A stretch of DNA of 64,000 nucleotides from a bacterium (GTDB lineage Bacteria; Pseudomonadota; Alphaproteobacteria; SP197), in assembly GCA_028821455.1 (NCBI GenBank), contig JAPPGE010000023.1:17439-81438 (forward strand), given 5' to 3'. Within the stretch, counting starts at the first letter, position 1. Each line of letters opens with the position of its first letter. This document shows, piece after piece, positions 53,997 to 63,928 of this stretch. The notes under the pieces were generated by a model. That model was given only the letters and a program-made list of their open reading frames with translations, was not told where the DNA came from and searched no databases. Position numbers and translations under genes: made by a program.

Positions 53997-54910
53997 GGCA
54001 TCCGGCTCCCGTAGAGATCCCTGCCCGCACGGCTCAACAGCCTCTCGCCAACCGCCCTGCCCACGGTCTCGGCGACCGCCCCCCTGTCTTCACTCATCGT
54101 CCACCGGCTGCCGTCGTCCGACAGCACCTGGGCGCGGACCCGCACGTCGCCGCCGCACCGCGTGGCGAGGGCGGCGACGGGTGTCCGGCACGATCCGTCG
54201 AGGACCGCGATGACGGCGCGTTCCGCCTCGATACACTGTCTTGTGGGCGCATCATCGACGGTCTCCAGCAGGGCCAGGATTCCGGACTCCCCGGCGCAGC
54301 ACGTCACGCCGATGGCTCCCTGTCCGGCGGCAGGAAGCATGTCCTCCGGGTCAAGGAGTGCCGTCGCCTCGTGGAGAAGGCCCAGACGTTCCAGGCCGGC
54401 TGCCGCCAGCAGAGTCGCTGCGGCCCCTCCCTCCTTCAATCGGGCAAGGCGCGTGTCGACGTTGCCTCGCCAGGTCACGATCTCGAGATCAGGCCGCCGG
54501 CTGAGAAGCTGCGCACGGCGGCGTATCGACGACGTGCCGACCCGGGCGCCCTCGGGAAGATCGCCGATCGAGGCGGCAACGGTCGATACCAGCGCATCGC
54601 GGGGGTCGGCGCGCGGCAGGATGGCACCCAGCACCACATCGGCAGTGATGGTGGTTTCCATGTCCTTCATGGAATGAACGGCGAGATCCGCCTCGCCCCG
54701 GGCCACCACCCGATCGATTTCCGCGGTGAAGACTCCCTTGCCCCCCACCTCGGCGAGAGGGCGGTCCCGGACCCGATCACCGGTGGTGCGCACGACCACC
54801 AGGTCCGGCGGTGCGAGATCGGGATGACGCGCCATCAGCGCATCGCGGACGAGGTTGGCCTGGAACCGTGCCAACTGGCTTCCCCGCGTCGCGATTCTCA
54901 AGGGATCCAC
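53993..54910 (-). CDS. hemC: Hydroxymethylbilane synthase (porphobilinogen deaminase) HemC
   Basis: 305 aa from GTG 54910 (MDPLRIATRGSQLARFQANLV). GGKGVFTAEID, DLAVHSMKDM, GTSSIRRRAQLL, RGNVDTRLARL and the cofactor cysteine in LDGSCRTPVAALA are present. It polymerises four porphobilinogens. First gene of hemC-hemD-mitofilin-like-hemY, all with ATGA overlaps. Confidence 0.97.
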   Translation of the reverse strand: MDPLRIATRGSQLARFQANLVRDALMARHPDLAPPDLVVVRTTGDRVRDRPLAEVGGKGVFTAEIDRVVARGEADLAVHSMKDMETTITADVVLGAILPRADPRDALVSTVAASIGDLPEGARVGTSSIRRRAQLLSRRPDLEIVTWRGNVDTRLARLKEGGAAATLLAAAGLERLGLLHEATALLDPEDMLPAAGQGAIGVTCCAGESGILALLETVDDAPTRQCIEAERAVIAVLDGSCRTPVAALATRCGGDVRVRAQVLSDDGSRWTMSEDRGAVAETVGRAVGERLLSRAGRDLYGSRMP

Positions 54911-55233
54911 GTTCTATCGTCTCTCAAGGAACCAGAATGTGAACGATGCCGGTGCGTTTGCGACTATCTGGAGCCCGCCTGGTCGCAATTCTACCACGGT
55001 CGTGCAAATGCGGTCTGCGTTTGTCAGGTGGCGCCCGCTCCATCGCACGTCGCCGGCGCATCTCCGGGCGCTGCGATCACAGCGGTCAGAATCGACGACG
55101 GCGGATCGTCCAGGTCCGGCCACACTGCGGCAACGGCCCGTCCTCGCCGCATCAGGTTGCAACTGATGGCGCTCTGCGACTGGAAGATGACCTTCGATTC
55201 CGTCACGGCAATGAGCGCGGCTGGTGTTGCCGT
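54911..55233. other. 323-bp gap before hemC without a recognised gene
   Basis: Several short frames are open but none resembles a known protein. In many alphaproteobacteria tsaD diverges from hemC here; it is absent. The hemC promoter is presumably in this stretch, but no clear elements were found. Confidence 0.4.
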
Positions 55234-56775
55234 TCAGATCCTGGCTTCGATCAGGAACGGTCCCGGCGTTGCGAATCCGGCGGCGAGGGCGTCGTTGAAT
55301 TCCTCGGCGGTGTCCGCTCGCCGGGCCTCGACTCCCATGGAATGCGACATCTCCACCCAGTTGATCTCGGGCCGGTCGAGATCGAACATGTCGTGGGCCT
55401 TCGGTCCCGGAGTGGCGCCGACATTCAGAAGCTCGGTGTGGAGAATGGCATAGGTCCGGTTGGCATAGATCACCGTGACGACATCGAGCTGTTCACGTGC
55501 CTGGGTCCACAGGGCCTGGACCGTGTAGAGCGCACTGCCGTCACCGGTGAGACAGAGCACCTTGCGGTCGGGACAGGCGACCGCCGCGCCCGTCGCCTCG
55601 GGCAGGGCGCGGCCGATGGACCCTCCGGTTCCGAACAGCCAGTCATGGTGCGGACATCCCGTGGTGTAGGGGTGGAGCATGCGTCCCGATGTGATCGCCT
55701 CGTCGGAGACGATGCAGCCTTCAGGCATCAGGTGGCCGATCGCCGCGGCGATCTTGTGGATATCGAGGTCTCCGGAGCCAAGGTCTGGCCTCCTTGCCGA
55801 CTCGCGACGGGGCTCGCAACCCATGGCCCCGAGATCCTCTGCGAGGCGTTCGAGACCGTCCACGACGTCGTCCGCTACTCCCGCAAGTTCAACCGGGCGG
55901 GCCGTCTCGGGAACAAGCAGGCTCGGCTTGCCGGGATAGGCAAAGAAAGCCACCGGCATTTTCGCTCCGACGAGAATGACATGGTGTACTCCGGCCGTGG
56001 CGGTGAGGGCGACATCAACCACATAGGGCATGCGTTCCGGGTTGACCCGGCCGGCGCCGCGCTCCGTGCGGGCTCCGGCAAATTCGGTCATGAGTAGAGC
56101 TCCGGTGCGCTCGGCGATACGCCCGGCCAGCTCGGTTGCATCGGCCCGCAACGCCCGACCGCCAAGCAGGATCAGCGCCGGCTCGCCGGAGGTGAGCGCG
56201 TCCCGGCATGCCCTGACCCGGGCCTCGTCCACTCGTTGCGGCGCCGGTACGTCCGGAACCGCGGACGGTCCCTCCGCATCGTTCCACGCCGTGTCCGCCG
56301 GAAGAACGAGGGTGGCGATCTGCCCCGGCGGAGTGCGCGCTGCGGCGATCGCCGCCGCACCGTCGGCGGCGACCGACACCGCGTCCGCGCTGGTCCTCAC
56401 CCAGTCGGAAACCGGCCAGGCGATGCCCTCGATATCGGCTGTCAGCGGTGCGTCATGGGCAATGTGGTAGGTCGCGTGCTCGCCGACGATGTTGACGATG
56501 GGTGTTCGCGCCTTTCTGGCATTGTGCAGGTTGGCCAGGCCGTTCCCCAGTCCGGGACCCGTATGGAGAAGCGTTGCCGCCGGGTCGTCTTTCATGCGTC
56601 CGTAGCCGTCGGCGGCGCCGGTCACCACCCCCTCGAACAGGCCCAGGATGCACCGCATGCCATCGACCTTGTCGAGGGCGGCGCAAAAGTGCATTTCCGA
56701 GGTACCTGGGTTGGTGAAACAGGTGTCCACCCCGCCGTTGACGAGCGTGCGCACGAGGCTCTCGGCCCCGTTCAT
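55234..56775 (-). CDS. TPP-dependent enzyme, acetolactate synthase large-subunit-like
   Basis: 513 aa from MNGAESLVRTLVNGG at 56775. N-terminal TPP domain: CFTNPGTSEMHF, LFEGVVTGAADGYGRM (activating Glu), LLHTGPGLGNGLANLHNA. C-terminal: CIVSDEAITSGRM, GTGGSIGRALPEATGAAVA and the GDGSALYTVQALWTQ metal/TPP motif. Belongs to the IlvB-like group not tied to branched-chain synthesis; the reaction is probably a 2-keto acid decarboxylation or carboligation. It follows the creatininase-family gene by 36 bp. Confidence 0.88.
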   Translation of the reverse strand: MNGAESLVRTLVNGGVDTCFTNPGTSEMHFCAALDKVDGMRCILGLFEGVVTGAADGYGRMKDDPAATLLHTGPGLGNGLANLHNARKARTPIVNIVGEHATYHIAHDAPLTADIEGIAWPVSDWVRTSADAVSVAADGAAAIAAARTPPGQIATLVLPADTAWNDAEGPSAVPDVPAPQRVDEARVRACRDALTSGEPALILLGGRALRADATELAGRIAERTGALLMTEFAGARTERGAGRVNPERMPYVVDVALTATAGVHHVILVGAKMPVAFFAYPGKPSLLVPETARPVELAGVADDVVDGLERLAEDLGAMGCEPRRESARRPDLGSGDLDIHKIAAAIGHLMPEGCIVSDEAITSGRMLHPYTTGCPHHDWLFGTGGSIGRALPEATGAAVACPDRKVLCLTGDGSALYTVQALWTQAREQLDVVTVIYANRTYAILHTELLNVGATPGPKAHDMFDLDRPEINWVEMSHSMGVEARRADTAEEFNDALAAGFATPGPFLIEARI

Positions 56776-56811
56776 GACATTGCCTTCCATGGAATCCGTT
56801 ACCACTTTCAG

Positions 56812-57558
56812 TCAGGGTTCATCGAGAAAACGGTTGAGCTTGCTGGCAAGATCCTTCACCGACGCGTCCACCAGGCGACGACCCGCATCGGGCGTGGAGA
56901 GTGACGGCAGGCTGCCGATCCGCCCGTCGGGATAGCGCCTGCGGTAGTCGTCCGAATCGTGGAACCCCGACCAGGCAGGCGCCCTGCCGGCAAGGTTGAC
57001 CTTCTTGATGTGGTCGGGAAAGGCAAACCAGGTGACCGACACCTCGCTGCATGTCGCGTGCTCGCCTTCGTCGGCCCCATAGAGTTCCTTTGAGATCGAC
57101 CGCACACCCGCTGAATCCCACCAGTTCGACAGTGTGCAGCGCAGGGGCCGTTCCACGGGCCTGGTGCGCATCGATACCTCGGAGTGGATTTCGGCGATCG
57201 TCGCATGGATGGTGGCAATGTTCCCGCCGTGCCCGTTGAGAAAGAAGAACCGGTCGAATCCGTGACGGGCAAGGGAGACGACACAGTCCCGGATGACGCT
57301 CATGAGCGTCGAGGGACGCAGGCACATCGACCCGGAAAAACCGAGATGGTGCTGGGCCACTCCGATGCCAAGAGTGGGCGCCACAAGGACGCCGGTTTCC
57401 TCCCCGAGACGGCGGGCGACAATCTCCGGACAGATGGCATCGGTTCCAATCAGGCCGCCCGGGCCGTGCTGTTCGGTGGAGCCCACCGGCATGATGATGC
57501 CGGAACGCGACTCCAGATAGTGTTCCACTTCCTGCCATGTGGAAAGACTGAGCTGCAT
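56812..57558 (-). CDS. Creatininase-family amidohydrolase
   Basis: 248 aa from MQLSLSTWQEVEHYLESRS at 57558, with GGGGGAC upstream. Metal-site motifs MPVGSTEQHGPGGLIGTDA (Glu, His, Asp), FLNGHGGNIATI and GEHATCSEVSV. Family members open cyclic amides (creatinine, FAPy, mycofactocin precursor). The substrate is unknown; co-transcription with a TPP enzyme is unusual. Confidence 0.9.
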   Translation of the reverse strand: MQLSLSTWQEVEHYLESRSGIIMPVGSTEQHGPGGLIGTDAICPEIVARRLGEETGVLVAPTLGIGVAQHHLGFSGSMCLRPSTLMSVIRDCVVSLARHGFDRFFFLNGHGGNIATIHATIAEIHSEVSMRTRPVERPLRCTLSNWWDSAGVRSISKELYGADEGEHATCSEVSVTWFAFPDHIKKVNLAGRAPAWSGFHDSDDYRRRYPDGRIGSLPSLSTPDAGRRLVDASVKDLASKLNRFLDEP

Positions 57559-57689
57559 GATGTCCCCCGCCGCACTTGCGCCAAGACTATCCTGCCGTGC
57601 CGTCACGGGACAATGGCGCCGGGCGGTGGATTCTTGATTCCGGGAGGCGTGTCGGGCCACACTTCCCGGCGATCAGAGACGAGGTTCCC

Positions 57690-59630
57690 ATGACCGACGA
57701 CGTTGTCCATGGCGTTCCATCGGGCTGGGCTTCACGGGCCCATGTCGACAATGATGCCTACCTTGCCATGTACGAGAAATCTATTCGCGACCCGGAGGAT
57801 TTCTGGGCGCGGCATGGCCTGCGGATCGACTGGATCACGCCCTTTTCGAAGGTCAAGAACACGACCTACGACGATGGTGTGGACATCAAGTGGTTCGAGG
57901 ACGGCGAGCTTAATGTCGCGGCCAACTGCCTCGACCGGCACCTCGCGGCACGCGGCGATCAGGCGGCCATCATCTGGGAGCCGGACGATCCCGGGGAGGA
58001 CTCGCGCACGCTGACCTACCGGGAACTCCACGAAGACGTCTGCCGGATGGCCAACACCCTCCTCGGTATGGGCGTCGGCCGTGGTGATCGGGTCACCATC
58101 TACATGCCGATGATCCCCGAGGCGGCCTCGGCCATGCTTGCCTGCGCCCGGATCGGTGCCGTTCACTCCGTCGTGTTCGGAGGGTTCTCGCCGGACGCCC
58201 TTGCCAGCCGCATCCACGACTGCGACTCGCGCTTCCTCATCACGGCCGACGAGGGATTGCGCGGCGGCAGGAAGGTTCCACTCAAGAACAACGCTGATCA
58301 GGCGCTCGAGGACTGTCCGGATGTCAGCGCCGTCCTGGTGGTCCGCCGCACCGGCGCCGATGTGGCCATGAAGGAGGGTCGCGACCACTGGTGGCATGAT
58401 GTGAGGGTGTCGGCCGACGCCGATTGCCCGGCAGCGACCATGAACGCGGAGGATCCGCTCTTCATCCTCTACACCTCGGGTTCGACCGGCAAACCCAAGG
58501 GAGTGCTGCACACCTCCGGCGGCTATCTCGTCTATGCTTCCATGACCCACAGCTACGTCTTCGACTATCATGATGGTGACATCTACTGGTGCACGGCCGA
58601 TGTCGGCTGGGTCACCGGTCACAGCTATATCGTCTACGGGCCGCTGGCCAACGGCGCCACCACGCTGATGTTCGAAGGCGTACCGAACTGGCCCGATGCC
58701 AGCCGCCATTGGCAGGTTGTCGACAAGCACTCGGTCAACATCTACTACACGGCGCCAACGGCCATCCGCGCTCTCATGAGGGAGGGTGACGAACCGGTCA
58801 AGTCCACATCGCGTGCCAGTCTGCGCCTGCTCGGCTCGGTCGGCGAACCCATCAATCCGGAGGCCTGGGAATGGTACTGGCGCGTCGTCGGCGACAGCCG
58901 CTGTCCGATCGTCGATACCTGGTGGCAGACGGAAACCGGTGGCATCCTGATCACGCCCCTGCCCGGCGCCACAGATCTCAAGCCGGGGTCGGCAACCAGG
59001 CCGTTCTTCGGTGTCAAGCCGGCCATTGTCGACAACGACGGTCGGATCCTGGAAGGAGCGGCCACCGGAAATCTCTGCATACTGGATTCCTGGCCGGGCC
59101 AGATGCGGACGGTCTACGGAGATCACGAACGTTTCATCCAGACCTATTTCGCCACCTATCCCGGCAAGTACTTCACCGGTGACGGCGCCAGGAGGGACGA
59201 GGATGGCTACTACTGGATCACCGGCCGGGTGGACGATGTCCTCAATGTCTCCGGTCACCGCATGGGGACTGCCGAGATCGAGAGCGCACTGGTCGCCCAC
59301 CCCAAGGTTGCCGAGGCCGCCGTGGTCGGAGCCCCACACGACATCAAGGGCCAGGGCATCTATGCCTATGTGACGCTCAACGCCGGCGAGGAGCCCGGCG
59401 ACGACCTCGCGCGGGAACTCGTTCTGTGGGTGCGCAAGGGGATCGGGCCCATCGCCAGCCCCGACTGGCTGCAGTGGGCGCCGGGTCTGCCCAAGACCCG
59501 TTCAGGCAAGATCATGCGGCGCATTCTCCGCAAGATCGCCGAAAACGATTTCGGCAACCTGGGGGACACATCAACCCTTGCCGAGCCCGGTGTGGTGGAC
59601 GATCTCATCGAGAACCGGCAGAACAGGTAG
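57690..59630 (+). CDS. acsA: Acetyl-CoA synthetase (acetate-CoA ligase)
   Basis: 646 aa. [37 protein letters not shown] (P-loop-like), [49 protein letters not shown] and the regulatory acetylation site [17 protein letters not shown] are all present. Makes acetyl-CoA from acetate, ATP and CoA. The frame extends to 57576, but [10 protein letters not shown] at 57690 is the likely start. Confidence 0.95.
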   Translation: MTDDVVHGVPSGWASRAHVDNDAYLAMYEKSIRDPEDFWARHGLRIDWITPFSKVKNTTYDDGVDIKWFEDGELNVAANCLDRHLAARGDQAAIIWEPDDPGEDSRTLTYRELHEDVCRMANTLLGMGVGRGDRVTIYMPMIPEAASAMLACARIGAVHSVVFGGFSPDALASRIHDCDSRFLITADEGLRGGRKVPLKNNADQALEDCPDVSAVLVVRRTGADVAMKEGRDHWWHDVRVSADADCPAATMNAEDPLFILYTSGSTGKPKGVLHTSGGYLVYASMTHSYVFDYHDGDIYWCTADVGWVTGHSYIVYGPLANGATTLMFEGVPNWPDASRHWQVVDKHSVNIYYTAPTAIRALMREGDEPVKSTSRASLRLLGSVGEPINPEAWEWYWRVVGDSRCPIVDTWWQTETGGILITPLPGATDLKPGSATRPFFGVKPAIVDNDGRILEGAATGNLCILDSWPGQMRTVYGDHERFIQTYFATYPGKYFTGDGARRDEDGYYWITGRVDDVLNVSGHRMGTAEIESALVAHPKVAEAAVVGAPHDIKGQGIYAYVTLNAGEEPGDDLARELVLWVRKGIGPIASPDWLQWAPGLPKTRSGKIMRRILRKIAENDFGNLGDTSTLAEPGVVDDLIENRQNR

Positions 59631-59657
59631 TCCCGCCACGCTAGGAGAACCGAGGCC

Positions 59658-60674
59658 ATGCCGACGTTGGATGCGGATGTCCTGAGGGACTTTTGCAGGG
59701 ACATCCTCGTGGCCGGCGGCATGCGCGGCGGCGACGCATGTGCCGTTGCCGCCCATCTCGTTGACGCCGAGCTCAAGAATGTGATCTCGCATGGCGTCAA
59801 CAGGGTTCCCTACTATCTCTCGTTCTTCGAAAACCGCAGCGCCGAGCCGGTTGCCGACATCACCGTGACACGGCCCGCGCCTTCGATGGTGCGAGTCGAC
59901 GGCGGCAGCGGACTTGGCATTCTCGCCATGGAACGGGCGGTCGACGAGCTGATCGACATGAGATGTCACCAGCCGGTGATGGCGGCGGGTATCGTCAATG
60001 TCGCCCACACCGGGCGCATGGGAACCTATGCCGAGCGCCTGGCCCGGCACGGCTTGCTCGCCATGATCTGCGGAGGTGGCGGGCGGGAGCGCTGGCGCAT
60101 GGTGGCAGCCCATGGCGGTCGCGGCGGGATGCTGTCGACCAACCCCTGGGCTCTCGCCATGCCGGCTGGCGAGGACGGGCCTGTGTCGGCGGACTTTGCC
60201 ACCTGTGTCGTGGCAAACGGCAAAATTCGCCTGCGCCGGCAAACCGGCGAGGAGGTTCCCGAAGGCTGGCTGATCGACCGCGACGGCCATCCCACCACGA
60301 AGATCGACGACTATGACAACGGCGGGGCCCTGCTCCCGGCCGGAGGCCACAAGGGTTACGGTCTTGCCGTTATTGGCGAAATTGTCGGCGCCGCAATGCT
60401 CGGTCCGGCATTCGAATTCAACTGGCTCATTGTCGCCATCGCCACCGATGTCTTCAGTTCAGCCGAACACTATGACAAAGACGCACGGGCCGTTGTCGAA
60501 AACCTGCGTGCTTCACCACCCGCACCCGGTATCGATCAGGTGCGGGTTCCGGGAGATCCCGAAAGGGAAAGCGAGTGCCGGAAACGGATATCCGGCATCG
60601 AACTTCACGCGGAAGTCTGGCAAGGTCTCGTCGATGCCGCCTGCAAAACCGAGGTGCCGGTACCGTCAACCTGA
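59658..60674 (+). CDS. Ldh-family (malate/L-lactate/ureidoglycolate) dehydrogenase
   Basis: 338 aa, pfam02615-type NAD(P)-dependent oxidoreductase. KNVISHGVNRVPYYLSFFENR carries the catalytic His; GGSGLGILAMERAVDE, VNVAHTGRMGTYAERLAR, STNPWALAMPAGEDGPVSADFAT and LLPAGGHKGYGLA follow the family. Substrate may be a 2-keto/2-hydroxy acid or imine acid. It begins 27 bp after acsA. Confidence 0.9.
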   Translation: MPTLDADVLRDFCRDILVAGGMRGGDACAVAAHLVDAELKNVISHGVNRVPYYLSFFENRSAEPVADITVTRPAPSMVRVDGGSGLGILAMERAVDELIDMRCHQPVMAAGIVNVAHTGRMGTYAERLARHGLLAMICGGGGRERWRMVAAHGGRGGMLSTNPWALAMPAGEDGPVSADFATCVVANGKIRLRRQTGEEVPEGWLIDRDGHPTTKIDDYDNGGALLPAGGHKGYGLAVIGEIVGAAMLGPAFEFNWLIVAIATDVFSSAEHYDKDARAVVENLRASPPAPGIDQVRVPGDPERESECRKRISGIELHAEVWQGLVDAACKTEVPVPST

Positions 60675-60696
60675 ATATGCGGCGCCGACCCCGTTT

Positions 60697-61623
60697 TCAG
60701 TTGGCAACGTAACGATACTTGTCGCGACGTACCCTGCCCTCCTGAAGGAGGTCCTTGACAGCCCGTTTCGCATCGGCGCTGGAAAGCGACACACCGGTCA
60801 CCTGTTCAACGCCCGCACGAATGGCGGACATTTTGCAGCCTGTTTCCCCGGCCCGGACAATGACGCCGGCAACCTCGCCCATCGCCTGCGCAACCTCGGC
60901 GGAAACGGCCTTGCGGGGACGCCCACGTCTGCCGCTTCCCGATGGCGCCAACGAAGCGGTCGATTTCGACTCTTCAGTTTCGCCTGCCGCCGGATCTTCC
61001 TCGAAGGGAATCGAGTCACTCTCGGACTGCGCCGCTTCCGGTTCCTGGCTCTCATCGGATCCAGTTGCCGAATTCTCGACAATCGACGTCATGCCGTCAT
61101 CCGAAGGGGTTTCTGATTCAGCCTGGACGGCCTCGGGCGCGGGTTCCCCGACAGCCACGAAGCGGTAGCCCTCGCGGCGAATGCTCATTTCCGAAAGAAG
61201 TGACTGAAGAGCGTCGTCAAGCGCCTTGCGAGTCGGCTCATTGCCCTTGCGATTGGCAAGCCGTCCGCTCAGGACCGAACGCTTGACCCCGGATTGTCCG
61301 GATTTGGCAATCTTGGCGAGCACTTTCGCGGGTGCAACCCTGTCATATCCTCCGGCGGTCTTTCCGGTGGCCTTGCGGCCCCGGCCCTTTCCGGAAGGGG
61401 TCTTGCCGGTTTTCCTGGCAGGGCGCCTGCCCCTTCTTGCCGGCTGGCGCTCCGCAACGGAATCACCGATCAGCGCTTCCAGGCTTTGTGCCGCCTTTTG
61501 CATGTCCTCGATCGATTTTCCGACCGTCGCGGCTTCGGCCAGCAACGTCTGGCGCCTTTCCTCTTCGGATGCAATTTCCCTGTTAATCAGCACCAGGGCC
61601 TCTGCAATCTTGGCGTTGCTCAC
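60697..61623 (-). CDS. Unrecognised protein: coiled coil, basic linker and two related putative winged-helix modules with an AT-hook
   Basis: 308 aa from GTG 61623, chosen because AAAGGGAG lies 5 nt upstream. Regions: heptad-rich coiled coil (1-58), Lys/Arg/Gly-rich linker (60-95), module 1 (97-158, ending IRREGYRFVAV), acidic Ser/Glu-rich linker (160-222), AT-hook-like GRRGRPRK (231-238) and module 2 (241-308, ending VRRDKYRYVAN). The two modules share a helical core, L-L-S/Q-E and an R-R-x-x-Y-R-[FY]-V-A end, suggesting internal duplication. A DNA-binding, perhaps nucleoid, role is inferred. I do not recognise the family. Confidence 0.7.
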   Translation of the reverse strand: MSNAKIAEALVLINREIASEEERRQTLLAEAATVGKSIEDMQKAAQSLEALIGDSVAERQPARRGRRPARKTGKTPSGKGRGRKATGKTAGGYDRVAPAKVLAKIAKSGQSGVKRSVLSGRLANRKGNEPTRKALDDALQSLLSEMSIRREGYRFVAVGEPAPEAVQAESETPSDDGMTSIVENSATGSDESQEPEAAQSESDSIPFEEDPAAGETEESKSTASLAPSGSGRRGRPRKAVSAEVAQAMGEVAGVIVRAGETGCKMSAIRAGVEQVTGVSLSSADAKRAVKDLLQEGRVRRDKYRYVAN

Positions 61624-61780
61624 GTTGACTCCCTTTCCCGGTTCGCCTCGAGATCCCGGCATGTTTCAATATTCACTAAAGCCGGGGCACTCAAACGTCA
61701 ATCCCTTTGTGCGGGGAAGAAGGAATTTGTTTGGGAAAGTATGGTAGGTTCCGAATCCAATTGCTGTTGGAGATTGGCTG

Positions 61781-62518
61781 ATGGCAGACAGTGACACCAA
61801 GGATGGCTGGAGCGAGGATGATTCGCGCCACTTCATCGACTACGGCGCCTATTTTGTGCCTGAGCGGGAAACACAGATTGACACAATTTGCAGTGTCATT
61901 CCCTCGCCGCAGGAAAACTCCCTGATTGTCGACATCTGCTGCGGTGAAGGCCTTCTCGCATCGGCCCTGGCCCGAAGATTCAGCCAATGTCATATTTTGG
62001 CTCTTGACGGCTCATCGGCCATGCTCGAGGCGACAGGCAGACGCCTTGGCAAAACCGGGACATCCTGGACAACGTCCTTCATGGACATTGCCGATTCAGG
62101 CTGGCGACAATTCGACCGCCCGGTCCATGCCTTCGTGTCATCGCTTGCCGTCCACCACCTCGATGGACCGGGAAAGGCCTCTTTGTTCAGGGATCTCGCG
62201 GCGGCCCTTGCGCCCGGCGGCGTGGTCGTCATCTGCGATCTCGTCGAGGCGCGGCGCCGGGAAGGTCTGGCGCTGTGGGAGCGTCACTGGGATGACGGTG
62301 TCCGGGAAAGGGCTCTCCATCTCGATGGCAACGAGGACATGCTGCATTTCTTCCGCGAGGACGGCTGGAATTACTACAGTGATCCAGAAGCCGATCCGGT
62401 CGACATGCCATCCGGACTTTTCGAACAGCTCAAATGGCTGGAGGAAGCCGGTCTGGTGGATGTCGATCTCCACTGGCTTGTGGCCGGACACGCGATCTTT
62501 TCGGCCCGCAAGCCCTGA
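61781..62518 (+). CDS. Class I SAM-dependent methyltransferase
   Basis: 245 aa. Motif I LIVDICCGEGLLASALA (~res 49-60), LALDGSSAMLEA (motif II acidic), VSSLAVHHLDG and APGGVVVICDLVE (motif III). Substrate unknown; the fold and length fit UbiE/COQ5-like or small-molecule enzymes. Convergent with nrdJ, 9 bp apart; divergent from the double winged-helix gene. Confidence 0.88.
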   Translation: MADSDTKDGWSEDDSRHFIDYGAYFVPERETQIDTICSVIPSPQENSLIVDICCGEGLLASALARRFSQCHILALDGSSAMLEATGRRLGKTGTSWTTSFMDIADSGWRQFDRPVHAFVSSLAVHHLDGPGKASLFRDLAAALAPGGVVVICDLVEARRREGLALWERHWDDGVRERALHLDGNEDMLHFFREDGWNYYSDPEADPVDMPSGLFEQLKWLEEAGLVDVDLHWLVAGHAIFSARKP

Positions 62519-62527
62519 AACCTGCCG

Positions 62528-63928
62528 TCAGGCGCACTTGGAGAATCCGCAGGACGTGCAGAGATGGCACCCCTCCTGATGGATGAGACCGGGAAGACCG
62601 CATCGCGGACAACTGGCGGAGCGGCGATGCGGTTCGCCGACGGAGCCGATGCTCTCTCCCGAGTCGCTGATGAAACCGATGTTGGTCATGTGGGTCTCGA
62701 GAACGTCGCCGATGGCGGCCAACAGCGAGGGCACATAGCGGCCGTCCATCCATGAGCCGCCACGCGGATCGAACACCGCCTTCAGTTCCTCGACCACGAA
62801 GCTCACATCGCCACCACGGCGGAACACCGCCGAGATCATCCGGGTGAGGCCCAGCGTCCAGGCGTAGTGATCCATGTTCTTCGAGTTGATGAAGACCTCG
62901 AATGGCCGCCTCCGGCCATTCCTGACCACATCGTTCACGGTCAGGTAGATCGCATGGTCACTCTCCGGCCAGCGCAGCTTGTAGGTCCTCCCGGGGAGAA
63001 CCTCGGGGCGGTCGAGGGGCCGGGTCAGGTGAATGACGCCGGCTGTCTCGAATGCATCTCCCGGGGTTTCGGATCCGGGCTCGTCAAGGGGCAACAGAGG
63101 CTCGGCGTCGGCGGCTGCGGGCGCCTCGAGGACAGCGCCCGTGACGTCGTTCGGCCTGTAGGTCGTGCATCCCTTGCATCCCAGCCGGTAGGCCTCGAGA
63201 TAGACATCCTTGAAGTCCTCGAAGGCAATGTCCTCGGGCACGTTGATGGTCTTGGAGATCGAGCTGTCGATGTACTCCTGGACCGCCGCCTGCATGCGGA
63301 TGTGGTCCGCCGGCCTCAAGCCCTGGGCATCCACAAAGTAGTCGGGCAAGGGAGCGGACTCGCCGCGCATCCGGCGCCACAGTCGGAGCGCATAGTCGGT
63401 GACCTCCTCGCTCCTCCTTGTTCCGTCGGGCATCAGCACATTGCGCGTGTAGGAGAAGGCAAAGACCGGTTCGAGACCCGAGGAGATGTTGTCGGCGAAG
63501 AGCGAAATGGTGCCGGTCGGGGCGATCGATGTCAGCAGCGCATTGCGGATGCCGTTGGCGGCAATCGCCTCACGCACATCCCGGTCAAGTCCGGCAACGG
63601 TCTCGCCCGCCAGATAGGCTTCGGCATCGAAGAGCGGGAAAGGTCCCTTTTCCTTCGCCAGGCGCGTCGATGCCAGATAGGCCTCGCGGCGCAGGCCCGC
63701 GAGCCAGGTACGGGCCAGTGTGACCGCCCGTTCACCGCCGTAATGCGCCCTCATCATGATGAGGGCGTCGGCAAGGCCGGTGACGCCCAGACCGATGCGC
63801 CGCTTGGCCACCGCCTCCTGGCGCTGTTCCTCGAGAGGAAAGCGCGAGACGTCGACGACGTTGTCCATCAGCCTGACCGCCGCCGCAACCGTGCGGGAGA
63901 ATGCCTCGTGGTCGAACCGCGGGTAAAA
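62528..63928 (-). CDS. nrdJ: Adenosylcobalamin-dependent (class II) ribonucleotide reductase, C-terminal part
   Basis: At least 467 codons of a ~1200-aa protein; the 5' part is beyond the contig end. Seen: RRIGLGVTGLADALIMM, SIAPTGTISLFADNISSGLEPVF, DSSISKTINVPED, GCKGCTTYRPN and a C-terminal cysteine cluster CPRCG...CHLCTSCGFSKC, typical of NrdJ. It makes deoxyribonucleotides with B12. Upstream of RFDHEAF the translation becomes nonsense in the homopolymer zone. Confidence 0.93.
   Translation of the reverse strand, partial: FYPRFDHEAFSRTVAAAVRLMDNVVDVSRFPLEEQRQEAVAKRRIGLGVTGLADALIMMRAHYGGERAVTLARTWLAGLRREAYLASTRLAKEKGPFPLFDAEAYLAGETVAGLDRDVREAIAANGIRNALLTSIAPTGTISLFADNISSGLEPVFAFSYTRNVLMPDGTRRSEEVTDYALRLWRRMRGESAPLPDYFVDAQGLRPADHIRMQAAVQEYIDSSISKTINVPEDIAFEDFKDVYLEAYRLGCKGCTTYRPNDVTGAVLEAPAAADAEPLLPLDEPGSETPGDAFETAGVIHLTRPLDRPEVLPGRTYKLRWPESDHAIYLTVNDVVRNGRRRPFEVFINSKNMDHYAWTLGLTRMISAVFRRGGDVSFVVEELKAVFDPRGGSWMDGRYVPSLLAAIGDVLETHMTNIGFISDSGESIGSVGEPHRRSASCPRCGLPGLIHQEGCHLCTSCGFSKCA

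Noticed and set aside
54961..55010. TTGCAC...TAGAAT promoter for hemC
   Set aside because: The two boxes are only 8 bp apart, too close for a sigma-70 promoter.
55024..55206. 60-aa minus-strand frame before hemC
   Set aside because: It starts with GTG, has no convincing ribosome-binding site and no recognisable domain.
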